In this document: piece after piece, positions 12,286 to 23,851 of the stretch
How positions within the stretch are numbered: position 1 is the stretch's first letter
How the letters are laid out: every line of letters starts with the position of its first letter
Assembly (NCBI GenBank): GCA_037355855.1
Contig: CM074769.1
Coordinates: 1,054,001 to 1,118,000 of the forward strand
DNA length: 64,000 nucleotides
Origin: Pseudo-nitzschia pungens
Taxonomy: Eukaryota; Bacillariophyta; Bacillariophyceae; Bacillariales; Bacillariaceae
Direction of reading: 5' to 3'
Position numbers and translations under genes: made by a program
Notes under the pieces: generated by a model
Told to the model about the DNA's origin: nothing
Databases searched by the model: none
The model's input: only the letters and a program-made list of their open reading frames with translations

Positions 12286-13463
12286 GTTTGCTGAGCTTAA
12301 TATTGATAACTACAATTTAGAAGAATCCAATTTATTCGATACGTCAACGGCAACGGGCTTTCGATTGTATGAACACAACAGGGTGGTTGCAATGGAATGC
12401 TTTCTTTGTCTTGTTTTGTCAAGGTGAAAATTGGTGGTTGATGTCTGCAAGCTGTGGATCTGGTCTGCCGTATTTTCATCGCCGTATTTTTATCGCAAAA
12501 CTAACCGTACGTTGTCGTGCGTACTTCTATGTTTCTCTGTTTGTTTGATTGGTCAATCAAGATACCTCTTCTACAACAGCATGTGACGTGAGCAATTTTT
12601 TCTCTGCGTGATTCGACTCCGTTGCCGTTGGAGTTGTACAGGTTTTGTGGCTGGTTTTGGTCGATACCGCACAACCCAAGTACAAGTAAGGTTACTGGTA
12701 CCGGTATGTTACTTGCGTGGTACAGTAAAACAGATGAACGCTTCCTCGTTTTGATTGGGAGACGTGAGTGAGTCACCGACGAAGAAAAGGTATGAAAAAT
12801 GAAAATCCATTTACACGATCGACCACACCGTACACAGGTCAGACTATTCAAATCCGGATTTCCAAAACAAAATATCCATGTTTCGATCTGATTGAACCGT
12901 TAAAGACATCAACTCTCTCAAAATCGTTTTTCGGTAAGCCTTAACTTAACTTACGGGCACTGGTAAGATTTACAGGTATTCATACCTCGTACACGTGTAC
13001 CGGTATCATCTTTTTTTCGAAAATGAGAACCGTGACCCAAAAAAGAATGAACATCACAACACATGAAACGTCGGATACATTATGCTCTCGTAATCTTACC
13101 GGTATACCGATATCATCGAAATGAGAACTCCAAATTTACAAGAATTATGCACTAGTTCCGCGGAAAGAATCAATCAATCACAAAACCATCAACCAGCATC
13201 TTGCAACATCTTGCAGCATCTACTCTATTACTAGGCCCCGCTGAATCGCTGGATCCGATAACTCGTGTCAAAGTGCTTCATTCGATACGGCTATTGGCTA
13301 AGGCGTCAGTAAGTTCATCATCTCGTGTCATTGTGTATCAAACATCGAGGGATCATTCTTCTCTATTCTTGAATTCTCAAATCGAAGTCCCGTGATATAT
13401 GCAATCCATTTCCACAACATAAACTAAACACACGTTGCTTTTGAAAATCTTGTTATCCAATCC
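12286..13463. other. Divergent intergenic region
   Basis: Lies between the divergently transcribed DUF2358 and MYND genes and should hold both promoters. It contains GTAAGGTTAC at 12686-12695 next to CTGGTACCGGTA, and the variant GTAATCTTAC at 13090-13099. No ORF here shows a domain. Confidence 0.5.
12686..12695 (+). repeat. GTAAGGTTAC motif copy
   Basis: Exact copy of the recurrent 10-mer, about 400 bp upstream of the DUF2358 start, immediately followed by a TGGTACCGGTA palindromic word. Confidence 0.6.
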
Positions 13464-14816
13464 ATGTGGGCCAAACTCCATTTCAACCGATTCCTTCGGT
13501 GGGTGTTAACAACACTCTTGTCTATCATTTTCCCGTTTGCAACTATCAAGAATCCGGGTGGGTCTCGGCAGCAACGAAAAAGCTATCGCAAATTACCTGT
13601 CCCAACTGCAATCAATAACGACTTGGTCTCCGACACAGAAGTAGAGGAAAATGTTGTTGAGAATAGGAAAGGCAGCGCGAACGAAGATGCTGGTATTGCT
13701 GAGAAGAGCAAAGATAGCAACATAATGAAGGAAAGTAATGAAGGCCATGCTGACAATGACAATGATAATGTTGATGTCAATGTTGATGTTCCTATTAACG
13801 TCGATACTGTCATCGCTGGTCTAGATAAAGGGAGTAACATTACTTTCATAGATACATTCAACAAACAGCTTTGCGGCGAAAAGTACCAGCAAAGCAAGAT
13901 TGATAGTGACGAGTACGACTTTGAGTCTTGTAAGAAGCGAGTGGAAGACGGGAGCCAGGATCCCAAAACACTAGCAACCCTTGCCAAGATGTATCTCTTC
14001 AATTTAGGAGGGGCTCCCTTGCATGTTGTCAACGGCTGCCAATTGATGGAAAAATACCTCCGCATTGCTCTAGAAGAAGAAAAAGACGAGGATTCCATGA
14101 AAATTGCCAATCGAGCATGCGACCCAAGAACGACCATGGATTTTCTCGCTGAACTCGGGGGGCATTTACTTGGTGCTCCGACCACTACTGAACCGAAACA
14201 GTATCTACCAAAAGAAATGCTGGATGGTGCTAGGGCTTGTGAGTTGTACAAGAGAGCAGCAAATGACTACAACGATATCCTCTCAACCAAGGTTTTGGGC
14301 GGCAAGATCTACATGACGGGACAATACGCTGAAATTGGTGCTCCCTTCGACCTCGATGAGGGAATGTACTGGCTCTTGAGGGGTGCAAAGATGGGAGATG
14401 GCCAATCGGCTTTTCAGTTAGCTGGAATCTTTGCCTCTAAAATGGTACCCATCAACATTGATCTCCACATCCAGTGGCTTTTGGTTGCAGATAAATTTGG
14501 ATACGAACCGGAAGCCCAACAGTTTCTAAAGTTAGCGTACGCCTGCCAGCGTCGAGAAAGAAATCCCAATTATTGCCATGCTTGCTCTTGGTGCAAAGTG
14601 AAGGAAAAGATTGGAGGCAAGAAATTTCTGAAATGTTCGAGATGCAAAAACGCACTTTATTGTTCTCGGGAATGCCAGGTAAAGCATTTTAAGATGCACA
14701 ACACAGAGTGCAAAAGAAGCGTAGAATACACAGAGGCGGTGGAAATGATTCACAACAAAATAAATGAAGGTAAGCTCAAAGCTTACCCGGACTGGGAATT
14801 GGCGAGGATGAAATAA
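13464..14816 (+). CDS. Sel1-repeat / MYND zinc-finger protein
   Basis: Single-exon gene, 450 residues. The N-terminus has a short hydrophobic stretch (VLTTLLSIIFPFATI, about residues 13-27) that may be a membrane anchor or signal. An acidic Asp/Asn-rich linker follows (about 60-115). The middle holds Sel1-type TPR repeats (for example YWLLRGAKMGDGQSAFQLAG). The C-terminus carries a MYND zinc finger (about residues 370-415) with the pattern CxxC...CxxC...CxxxC...HxxxC: CHACSWC, CSRCKNALYCSREC, KHFKMHNTEC. MYND fingers bind proline-rich peptides, so this is probably a protein-interaction adaptor. Sel1-MYND combinations are frequent in diatoms, but individual roles are not known. Confidence 0.85.
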   Translation: MWAKLHFNRFLRWVLTTLLSIIFPFATIKNPGGSRQQRKSYRKLPVPTAINNDLVSDTEVEENVVENRKGSANEDAGIAEKSKDSNIMKESNEGHADNDNDNVDVNVDVPINVDTVIAGLDKGSNITFIDTFNKQLCGEKYQQSKIDSDEYDFESCKKRVEDGSQDPKTLATLAKMYLFNLGGAPLHVVNGCQLMEKYLRIALEEEKDEDSMKIANRACDPRTTMDFLAELGGHLLGAPTTTEPKQYLPKEMLDGARACELYKRAANDYNDILSTKVLGGKIYMTGQYAEIGAPFDLDEGMYWLLRGAKMGDGQSAFQLAGIFASKMVPINIDLHIQWLLVADKFGYEPEAQQFLKLAYACQRRERNPNYCHACSWCKVKEKIGGKKFLKCSRCKNALYCSRECQVKHFKMHNTECKRSVEYTEAVEMIHNKINEGKLKAYPDWELARMK

Positions 14817-15095
14817 GTTGGGTTTGATTTGAACGAATTGCGTTCCGATGACAAAAAGGTTGCAAAAGATTGCAACGACTCGGAACACAATTGGGACTCA
14901 GCATTCAAAAAATTCCTCGACAAACGCTACTATTCATAATCATAGAACCAATTGAAAAAAGAAAATTAATCGAAATACATTGTTCCAACGTCTATAGTAA
15001 CACGGTAGGACACCTATCCCGAAAATTGTGTCCTAGTTTGCTCGCGTGCTGAGACCTGAGAAAAATCCCTGAAGCAATCGATTCAGTTCAGTTGT

Positions 15096-18000
15096 CTATG
15101 AAAGAGGAAAGAGAATTTCGGAATCTAATCCTCTCACAGAATCTATAAGCAACCGTAGTACAACTTGGCCGCCATCCTCGCCACCATCTGCATTTGCTGT
15201 TTTCCAGTCAAATTGAAGTTCCTTTTCGATCAACCACGTTCCATTTCGAGAGATGGAAACTTCCGAACGTGCCAATAGTTTCTGGCTTTGGAAGCTTCCG
15301 AGTAGCAAGGAAAGGGTGCTAAAGTCATCCTTACGTGGTTTTTCCCGTTCGATCTGTAAAGAGAGTTTCAACGTACCGAGACTCTTTCCCGTAGTCTTGT
15401 CGATTTCGTGATAGACTTTGCCTTGTTTGAAAGTGATCAAGGGCATTTCGTAGAGAGAAGCCAGTATCTTTTGTGGTGAAACTTTGAATGTCCCCTTGCG
15501 ACAATTCTTGACGGCCTCTGCAACGCTATCTCGGGGAATTTGACGCAGCTTCCAAAGTGTATTTTCTTTCTTCCTATCAACATTGTTTTTTCCTTTCTTC
15601 TGGGTATTCAATCTATTCATCAAGACATTGAAGGAGGACTCATTCACTCCCAGTAACTGGACACCGGGATTCGTGCGTGGCGTAGATCTAGTTGAAATGA
15701 GTTGCTTTGCCCGAACAAGCTGGCATAAAACATCGAAAGAGCCATCGGTGTTACCCTCGCGAGAGGCAACAAATTGCATGGCTGCCAGAAGTCGAGGAAC
15801 ACTATCCATCACCGTTTTCGAGTCATTGATATAGTCACTAATCGGCAATCTCGCTCTCTCAAGATGGGCTTGAACTAACAAAAAACCTTTGGTATGAGAG
15901 TCCGCGTAGACTTCTGGGTCGATATATCCTGCTCTGCCATCCTTCGATAACACCGCCGAAGTATCAGCTCCCCACATGACAATTTCGCTCAAATCTTCGT
16001 TCAAAAATTCTTCGTTATGGCGCACGGGTAATTCGTCGAACTCGTGGGTGCAACAGAGTGTGTATAGCAGCCAAGCAATAGAGACCTCTTCTAATCGGCC
16101 TGAGCGTTTCAGTGGACGAAGAGTCGGCGTTCTGTCATCAACATTCTCTACAGATGGATTCTCTGACAATATCATTTTTGCGCACTGATTGAGACCAAAT
16201 TGCATTTGTTTCGCAGTTCTGTGGTTCAAGTAAAATTCAGAGGTAGCATCCCCCAAGGAAGTTGCGATGACGCCTTCATTTCCATCTATCTGTATACACC
16301 CTTCCTTTTCGAGCTTGTCCAAAGTTTCATTAGCAACTGAAGTCAAGAACTCTTCCACGTGCTCCGAAGACGAACTCTCTGCCCCATAATATGATGGGTT
16401 AGCCTTCACTCTTCGAGCAAAGAATGTCCACACGAGATATCCCACAGCATCCAACTTGGAGTTCACCGTGCCAGTAGCGATTTCTGCGTTGAGGTTTTCA
16501 CAAAGACGATCACGCAAGCAGGACTCGACTGGGAAAGGGGTGTAAAGAAACTTCTTGTAAAAATTCTTCTTACTGCTTTCGCACATCACTACAGCCGTTC
16601 CCTCTGTATCAAATCCAGGTCTACGGAAGTGGTATTCATGTTAGAAACTAGAAGGAAAAGAGTTGTTGGATACGTCAGTGCTGTCAAACAACTGCGCGCA
16701 CTTACCTTCCTGCTCTACCTATCATTTGTAGAACATCCGTCAAAGGATAATCGACATATCGCGACACCTTTCCATCAAAATACTCGGTTCCTTTCACGAT
16801 GACGAGACGTGCTGGAAGATTCACTCCCTACGCATCAAGAAACAGAAAGAAATTAAGATTGAGAATAAAATTTCCAGGACGTCTTAAATCGATTGTAAGT
16901 CGCGTGACGATTCATACTTACCCATGCAAGCGTAGCTGTAGCCACTAACACTCGAATTTCTCCGCTAAGGTATAAACGCTCGACAATATCTCGATCTCCA
17001 CTTGAAAGACCTGCGTGGTGCAAACCAATACCGAACGTGATCGTATGGCGCAGTGCCTCGTCTTGGATAGATTGTGCAATAGCATTGATGTACGCATCAT
17101 CGCATCCTAAGAATATTTTGGGATCTTCGTCACCAGCAGCAAAACTGATTAGATCAAATGCAGTCAATCTAGTTTGTCTTCTCGATGCAACAAAAATGAG
17201 TGAGGGCCTGTCGGGCGAATGCTGTTTAATAGCTGCGTAGCACGGTTTGTTCATCGTCGCCATCCTGGGACAGTAGTGTTTGCCAGGATATCCTTGTATA
17301 TGAATTAAAGTTGGTACAGGGCGAATCGAGGGTCGAAAATTGTATAGACCCAACTGATTTCTTGATGTATCTATACCCATCCAATCTGCCAAGTCCACCG
17401 GGTTCGCGACGGCAGTAGAAAGTCCAACAATACGAATCATCTCGGGATCTTTAGCTGAGCGATTGGGATCTTGCTGCTGCTGTAGTGATCGAGAAATGAA
17501 TCTCGTGCGACTGACAATAGCTTCGAGCACAGCCCCTCTTTCCTCTCCAAGGAGATGGATTTCGTCAATAACTAGAAGACGAACGCGTTTGACAAAAGAT
17601 CTTCGATTGTCGTCGTCTGACGAAGAATTACCCCGCCAGCCCCGTGAAATCAAGTCCCATTTCTCTGGAGTACATACCAAGATATCAGCGCGTTCCAACG
17701 CCCTTCGATCATGATGGGTATCGCCAGATAATTCCAAAACCTTCCAGTGCATAGGGGGACCGCCGAAGCGCTTACCCCATTCCTTGAGCCTTTCGCGAGC
17801 AAGGGACTTCAGTGGAGCAATGTAAACACAAATTCCGTTTTTGTGCAGTCGTTTCATCCGCAAAATTGTTAATTCACCGACCACAGTTTTTCCGCTTCCA
17901 GTTGGGGCTCCCAAGAGTACGGGAAGATCAGTGTGGTAGAGAACGTGAAACAGCTGAGTCTGTACCGGGTTAAAGGTTTCAATTCGTGAAAACAGTTGTT

Positions 18001-21000
18001 CGTATTTCTCGTTCTGGAGCGCCGTTGTTGGCAGCGGGGTGAGATCCATCAAATCGGTGTTAGTAACAACTTGTTCCGGCATCCGTGTTTGTTCCAATGA
18101 AACGGGATGAATCACTTCAACCCCTACCCATGAGTCAGAAACTACGCGGACAATGTACTGAGTGGAAGTTGCAAAAGTTGGGATGTAGGTTTCAAGATTC
18201 ACCGAGTCGGGGTAAGTTTTCTTCGTAAACATTACCTGTTCCTGATGATAAATCCTTTCGCTCTGTGCGTCTTCTATCCAGAGCCAAAAGAAAACTATGA
18301 ATATGAGAAAGAAATAGAGATAGAAAAGTGAGGGATCGAACCAAACGGTTTATTGGACAGAATAGATGACGAATAACAACACCACATCTTACCTGCTCCA
18401 CCATGCCATCGACCTTGCCATTCAAAATCGGGACTCAACTCTATTTGGAACTTCAAAACGCTGCTAGTGACGGGCTGCACGTTACAAGATATGATTGGTC
18501 GTGGAATCATGCCTACGAAACGCTGGATTTTCGCCCCCGTCGCCTTCTTTGAACGAACAATCTGTCCAACCTCCTCGGGGGTCATCTCAAGCAGATCCAA
18601 GGTGGACGACAAGGAATCGTATCTCCTTCCTCCCGCACCTTGATAACGACTCTCGAGCGCCTTGATAGCGGAATCTGCGATTTCGCTCTCGAAATGGCGC
18701 AATGGCGTCTGGAACCACCAGAATTGATTGTCGATACTTTTGGCCAGACGGAGGAGTTTGAGGGCAGTTCCAGCCTTGTTATCATGCAGGCACATTTCAA
18801 AGATGGCTCGGGCGACGCGACCAGCGTTGGACGCGATATAGTTAGTGTCGGAAATGAGAGTAAATCCCTTTGGTCGTTCTCTGGAAATAAATGCCTGCAT
18901 CAATACAAATGCTTTCGTCGCCGGATCGTTGACCGGGCCATCCATAGCTAGGGGACATTTGGCTTGCAAACTGTCCAACTCCTTTTGTTCTTCCTGACGC
19001 ACTCGCAAATTTTCGAATTCATTCGCAGATGATACCATGTGCAAGACATCTACATCATTTGGATAGGGGTTGATTCCCATCTGGTCATTGAAGGTGGCAA
19101 CACTTTCAGCTTGGATGTAAAAATGCGCCGCAACCTAAATGTAAAGAAGAGAATATTATACAGTCTCGTGTTAGAAAATGTAGGCCGACAAATCATGTTT
19201 ATTCAACAACCAGTCACCCAAGGTGACCCGATACTCACGCGTCCCAGAGTTGTCATACTGAGATTACCCGTTTGCGGGTGAAAGTTGATCATCTTTTCTT
19301 GCGACAAAGTTGTGGCTGCTTCCCGGACCAGTTCGCGCAGTCGACCGCGAAGAGACGGATCGTCCGCCTTTTGATCCGCATTGATCCCATAAGCCAATGG
19401 ATTTTTGAGCATTCGCACGTAAAGATAGGTATAGCTCAACCAATTTGCGGCTTCCTGGAGATTCGTCACGGTCCCGCCGACAATTTCAGCATTAAGGTGA
19501 TCTGCCAGTTGCTTGACAAAGGTTGATTCGATCGGCACGGCCCGAACGAGCTTGTCTAAGTACCGGGTGAGGGACTGGTGGTTGGTGATCAGGTTTGCTT
19601 CTCCGGAGCTGTCGTATTGGGGTCGACCCGCACGACCAAAAATTTGCTGGACATCCAGAATGCTAAGATCAACCATCTTTCCCTTTTCGGGGTTGTAGAT
19701 ATCGGTTCCCTTCACCACGACCGTGTGCGCGGGGAGGTTGATTCCCCATGCGAGGGTAGCTGTGCAGCACAAAACCTTGATGGCGCCGTCCGCAAACATG
19801 CTCTCGGTTAGTTTGCGGTCTCCCCGCAGCATCCCAGCGTGGTGGATACCCATGCCGTTGTAAAAGTGATTCGTTACCTCTCGATTTCTTGACTTCTTCA
19901 CCCGATCCGCGTAGCGTTTGTAAGCATCGCCTCCCCCGTTTTCTTTTCCTTGCGTAGTGAAGAAGCGCTCCAATTCGCTGGCAGCCTGGGCTCGCTGGGC
20001 CAATGCGCTAGCCGCGTCACTGGTTCCCTTCCGGGAATGCACGAAGACCATCACCTGGTAGCCTCGTGCTAGAGAATCCTTGACCATTTCGTAACAAACA
20101 TCGTTCATCTTGTTCTCCATGAGGAAGCGATCTTTGACGTTCCCGGTGACACCCACAAAAGTTTGCTGCATGGGCACGGGTCGGTGTTCGGGACCAAAGT
20201 AAAAGAGTCCCCGTTCCGGCACCTGGAGGAATTCCGCCACGTCTTTGTAGTTTGGAAGCGTTGCCGACAATCCCACGATCCGTTGCTGCTTTTGCCGGGT
20301 TTCCACCAGCCTGTGCAGTCTCGCTACCACCGATTCAATGACCGCACCCCGATCATCGGCGAGCAAATGGACCTCGTCGATGATCAGCAGACCGCATTGA
20401 TTCCCGAGCGAATTGTCGTCGGCGCCGGATTTCCGGGTCACAACGTCCCACTTTTCGGGAGTGGTCACGATCACGTTGGCAGATTGGGCCTCGGCCCGCG
20501 TGAGCTGCATATCTCCCGTTAGTTCCCGGACAATCAATCCGAGGGGCTTCAGCTTGGAGGAAAATTTCTCGACAACCTCCTGCGCGAGGGCCTTCATCGG
20601 GGCAATGTATACGACCTTTTGTCCCGTCTCGAGAGCACCACCGGAGGAAGAATTCTTCTGTCGGCGGTTGACATTGCCGTCGTCGTGTTCGTCCCCGTAG
20701 CTATCCTCCTCGTCGCTGTCGTAGTAGCCGTTGTTTCCTATCAGACCAACGTCCCGAAAGTGCGCCGTCACGCAAAGCATGGCCACGTTGGTCTTTCCGG
20801 CTCCGGTCGGTGCACAAACAAGCATGTTTTCACGGCGTCGGAAGGCCGTTTCAAAGACCGTCGATTGCATCGGGTTCAGGCTTTTGGTTCCGGCGAAAGC
20901 GCGTTTGCAGTCCAGCTCGTTTTCGTTGACAAAGATATCGTCCAGCTTCAATCGTTCGTGCAAACTTCCCGGATCCAGCCTGGGCGGTGGAATCGTTACC

Positions 21001-21953
21001 TTTTCGTAACCAATTACGTCGTTGTCTTCCCGAATGGTTCCGCTCGGTAGAGTACCATCTGTGTAGCGCACCCGCGATCCCTCCGGTTGCAACGCCGCCT
21101 GGATGGCTCGCAGCTCGTCTTCCGAACGGTTCATCAAACCTCCGAGGCCTTCTTCCATGGCGTTTCCTCCGGGACCGAATTGCAAGTCGCTCTCGTCCAG
21201 GACCGCTCCCGCCGCTTTGGCTCTCTGGAGGGCTTGGTTGGCGCGTTTTTGGGCCTTTTGGGCCGCTTTGATCAGCGACTTTTCGCTCTGGCGCACGACG
21301 GTGTGCGTTGCATGGGCAGATATGCCTCCGGTGGCGGCCTCGGCTTCCGCCTTGGCAATGGCGGCAATCTGCGCTGCCTCATAGGCCTCCTGGCGGAGCC
21401 TCTGCCGTTCGACTTCGGCGGGATCCTCGATTGTTGCGTAGTCGTTGCTTCCGGAATGATTGCTTCCCGTGTCGATGCCGCTGATGCCGGCTGCTTGCAG
21501 GGATTCGGCGGTCACGTTCGTTCGGATCTCGGGGAGTTTCGGAAAAATCTCAAAGAGAGCCGCCATGGATTGTTCGGAGGCACCGAGAGCAGCAAACAGG
21601 GCTTCTTCCTGCTGTGATTGATCCTTGGATTGGGCGGTGTCCCAGACGAGACGCGTCAGCAACGAGAGATGTTCTTCGTCGCTGGCAAGGGGTCGGAGTG
21701 TTCGGACGAGCCACCGAGCGCCAATGGCATTGTCGTCGTTGTCGCTATCGTCCCGGCTCTTGGCTTCCCCACCGTCGTCTTTCAGAGATGGCAAAGCATT
21801 TCGGAGAGCACGCGCTAGCTCTTTGATTGCGGCGGAGATTCCGTCTTTTTCTGCCTTGGATAATGACGATACGGGCTTCGTGTTCTTCTCCGTAATCGTT
21901 GACGCGTCGGTTGCCCGAAGTTCGTCATCGAAACCCTTCAGTATTGCTTCCAT
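15096..21953 (-). CDS. ASCC3-like: Double-cassette Ski2-like DExH helicase, ASCC3/SLH1 type
   Basis: Five exons, 19239-21953, 18393-19134, 16922-18294, 16706-16827 and 15096-16620, joined by GT-AG introns of 104, 98, 94 and 85 nt. The total is 6,477 coding bases (2,158 residues), close to human ASCC3. Cassette 1: Walker [11 protein letters not shown] (about residues 380-389), [26 protein letters not shown]. Cassette 2: Walker [10 protein letters not shown] (about 1285), [16 protein letters not shown], and GRAGR-PGFD across the last intron. Each cassette is followed by a Sec63-type unit. The segment [20 protein letters not shown] resembles ASCC3 more than the spliceosomal Brr2. ASCC3/Slh1 acts in the RQT/ASC-1 complex, splitting stalled, ubiquitinated ribosomes, and in alkylation repair. 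The N-terminal region is shorter and more charged than in animals. Confidence 0.9.
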
Positions 21954-22311
21954 GACGTCTTTCTATCTATCTCTGTGTGTGTGTGTGTCGTTCTCTCTGT
22001 TTCTCTTGGATTTGTGCGTCAATGTATTGGGAATGGAATCGTTATCTCCTTCTTGACCCTATCGCCAGGAGACCTTGTTTCTGCCGGGAATCGGGAATCA
22101 CAACGAATCGCCCAAACCCAAACCAGGCACGAAAATCGATTATCACAACATCGATGATGAGTTTTTGATGCCGAAAAGCGAAAGCTGAGAGTGATACGGT
22201 GATCATCGAAAACGCTTGTTGATGATTGATTCAAACCCGAAGCAACTCTCGAGATGTCTGGTCATCGCCCGTTAGTGTTGAAATCGGAATCAATCTCAAA
22301 ATCAATTACCT

Positions 22312-22334
22312 GTACCGGTACCGGTACCGGTACC
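22312..22334. repeat. (GTACCG)n palindromic microsatellite
   Basis: About four tandem copies of the hexamer GTACCG; every unit is part of the self-complementary word GGTACC/CCGG. It lies about 360 bp upstream of the helicase start. Similar GGTACCGGTA words recur in other spacers of this window. Confidence 0.7.
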
Positions 22335-23457
22335 AGTACTTTTGACGACCTCATCATTCTTTGCGCCAGATGCAGTGCTACTTTTCATGCTCATTACTCA
22401 GGGCTCAGTTTGTTCTGTGTTCAGGAGCTTCTTGATAACACGAATTGACTGTTTATTTTAATGAATCCCAAGATTTATATTTGTCTGCTGTTGGGAGAAT
22501 GCAACACCACTAGAGTAGTAGTAGTTGGAGGAGGAGGAGTGTCATCTAGTAGGTGTGCAGACAGGACCAAAGCAAATAACCTGCCAGTTCAAATTTGAAC
22601 AATTGCCACTTTTGTTTGATTTCATTGGGATTTTGCGACTGATAATAAATTGGCAACAGAATCAAAGAATAAACCACCACATGATGATGTTCTTTTCTTC
22701 TAACATGATTGTACTATGGCAGTGATGGTAGTACTATCGATTGTGATGAAGAGGTTATTGGGGATAAGAATCAGTCACATGCACTACTACTAGTAGTCAA
22801 AATGATAATTATGACCCTAGATTACACCTCTTGGTTTGGTCCCCCAACTGTGCAATATAAATATTCTAATTGCAAACCGCAGGGCAATGTAATCATTACA
22901 ATCACCAGTCAAGGTTTCTGCAAGCACATTCTTCCTTTGCTCAAAAGGAGAGCACATGAATGATCTTGTCTGATTCTGCCAATACTAATTATTCTTTGTT
23001 TTGTTACAATTTTGAAGTTAAATACTAGGTTCTTGACTTGAGATCCAACATCATGTGGGTAAGCAAGTAGAAGGAGGTGGCAGTCTAGAAGCAGGCTGTG
23101 GAGAAAGAACAGAAAACATAATTTTTCATCAGAGTTTTGGCTTTCTTTGAACCACTGCAAGAATCAGAGCGAATCAATTATTTGCAGGGGCAAATTCTTG
23201 CAAATATGTACTAGTTGCAGTATTAGAATAAGCATCCAGAATGTCAAAATGTTAGAAGAGGTACTACTAGTACTACTAGCAGATCCAACTCTCCGTCCGT
23301 CCCAGTACTGATACACTTACCGGTAGATCCATTTGGTCTTTCCAAAAGACTTCTAGTATTTTATATCAGTCCAAGCTTTGATTTCCTACCTCGCATCAGT
23401 CTCATTCGTAGCCGGCGGGACGGACCAAGGACTCATTCGAGTACGTATGCAGTGCGA

Positions 23458-23467
23458 GTAAGGTTAC
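23458..23467 (+). repeat. GTAAGGTTAC motif copy
   Basis: Exact copy of the recurrent 10-mer, about 390 bp upstream of the TPR-Aha1 gene; a one-mismatch copy follows about 20 bp downstream. Confidence 0.6.
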
Positions 23468-23749
23468 CTGATACGAGACGTAAGGTTATGCATCCAAGTT
23501 ACATTTTTCGCATGGTTGATTGCGAGACAACTTTTACCGCCTACTCGGCCCGAGATCAACGAATGAGATTTGTCCGTGACTGATCTCAGCCACAAAATGA
23601 CGGCATACCGGTAGCACACTAAGCCTTACCGCGAAACAAACCAAAAATACTAGAAGTAATAACCGGCATGAGATTTCTTTTGCTTTCTTTCCCAACATTC
23701 CCATAACTGGTAGGCATTTCGTAGCGGCACGTGAATAATACCGGTACAA

Positions 23750-23759
23750 GTAACCTTAC
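23750..23759 (-). repeat. GTAAGGTTAC motif copy
   Basis: Reverse-orientation exact copy (GTAACCTTAC on the plus strand), only about 92 bp upstream of the TPR-Aha1 start codon, preceded by ACCGGTACAA. Confidence 0.6.
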
Positions 23760-23851
23760 GCCGAATATTACCCGATACAAGCGTATCTTGTTGTATCCAC
23801 AGCACACGGTCCCTTTCTACCTCTCGTATCTATCGCTCAACACACGGAAGA

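Larger units (their letters stand above)
21960..23851. other. Divergent intergenic region
   Basis: 1.9 kb between the helicase start and the TPR-Aha1 gene start. It contains a (GT)n run near 21975, a GTACCG tandem palindrome at 22312-22334, and GTAAGGTTAC copies at 23458-23467 and (reverse orientation) 23750-23759. A related GTAAGGTTAT lies near 23480. No convincing ORF. Confidence 0.5.

Noticed and set aside
15096..21953. Brr2 (spliceosomal helicase) assignment
   Set aside because: Overall architecture is shared, but the segment around the first Walker A and cassette 2 motifs match ASCC3/Slh1 better, and the second cassette keeps intact motifs ([13 protein letters not shown]), unlike most Brr2 proteins.
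20619..22056. Plus-strand frames of 140-176 codons opposite the helicase
   Set aside because: They lie antisense to exon 1 of a well-supported helicase and show no domain.
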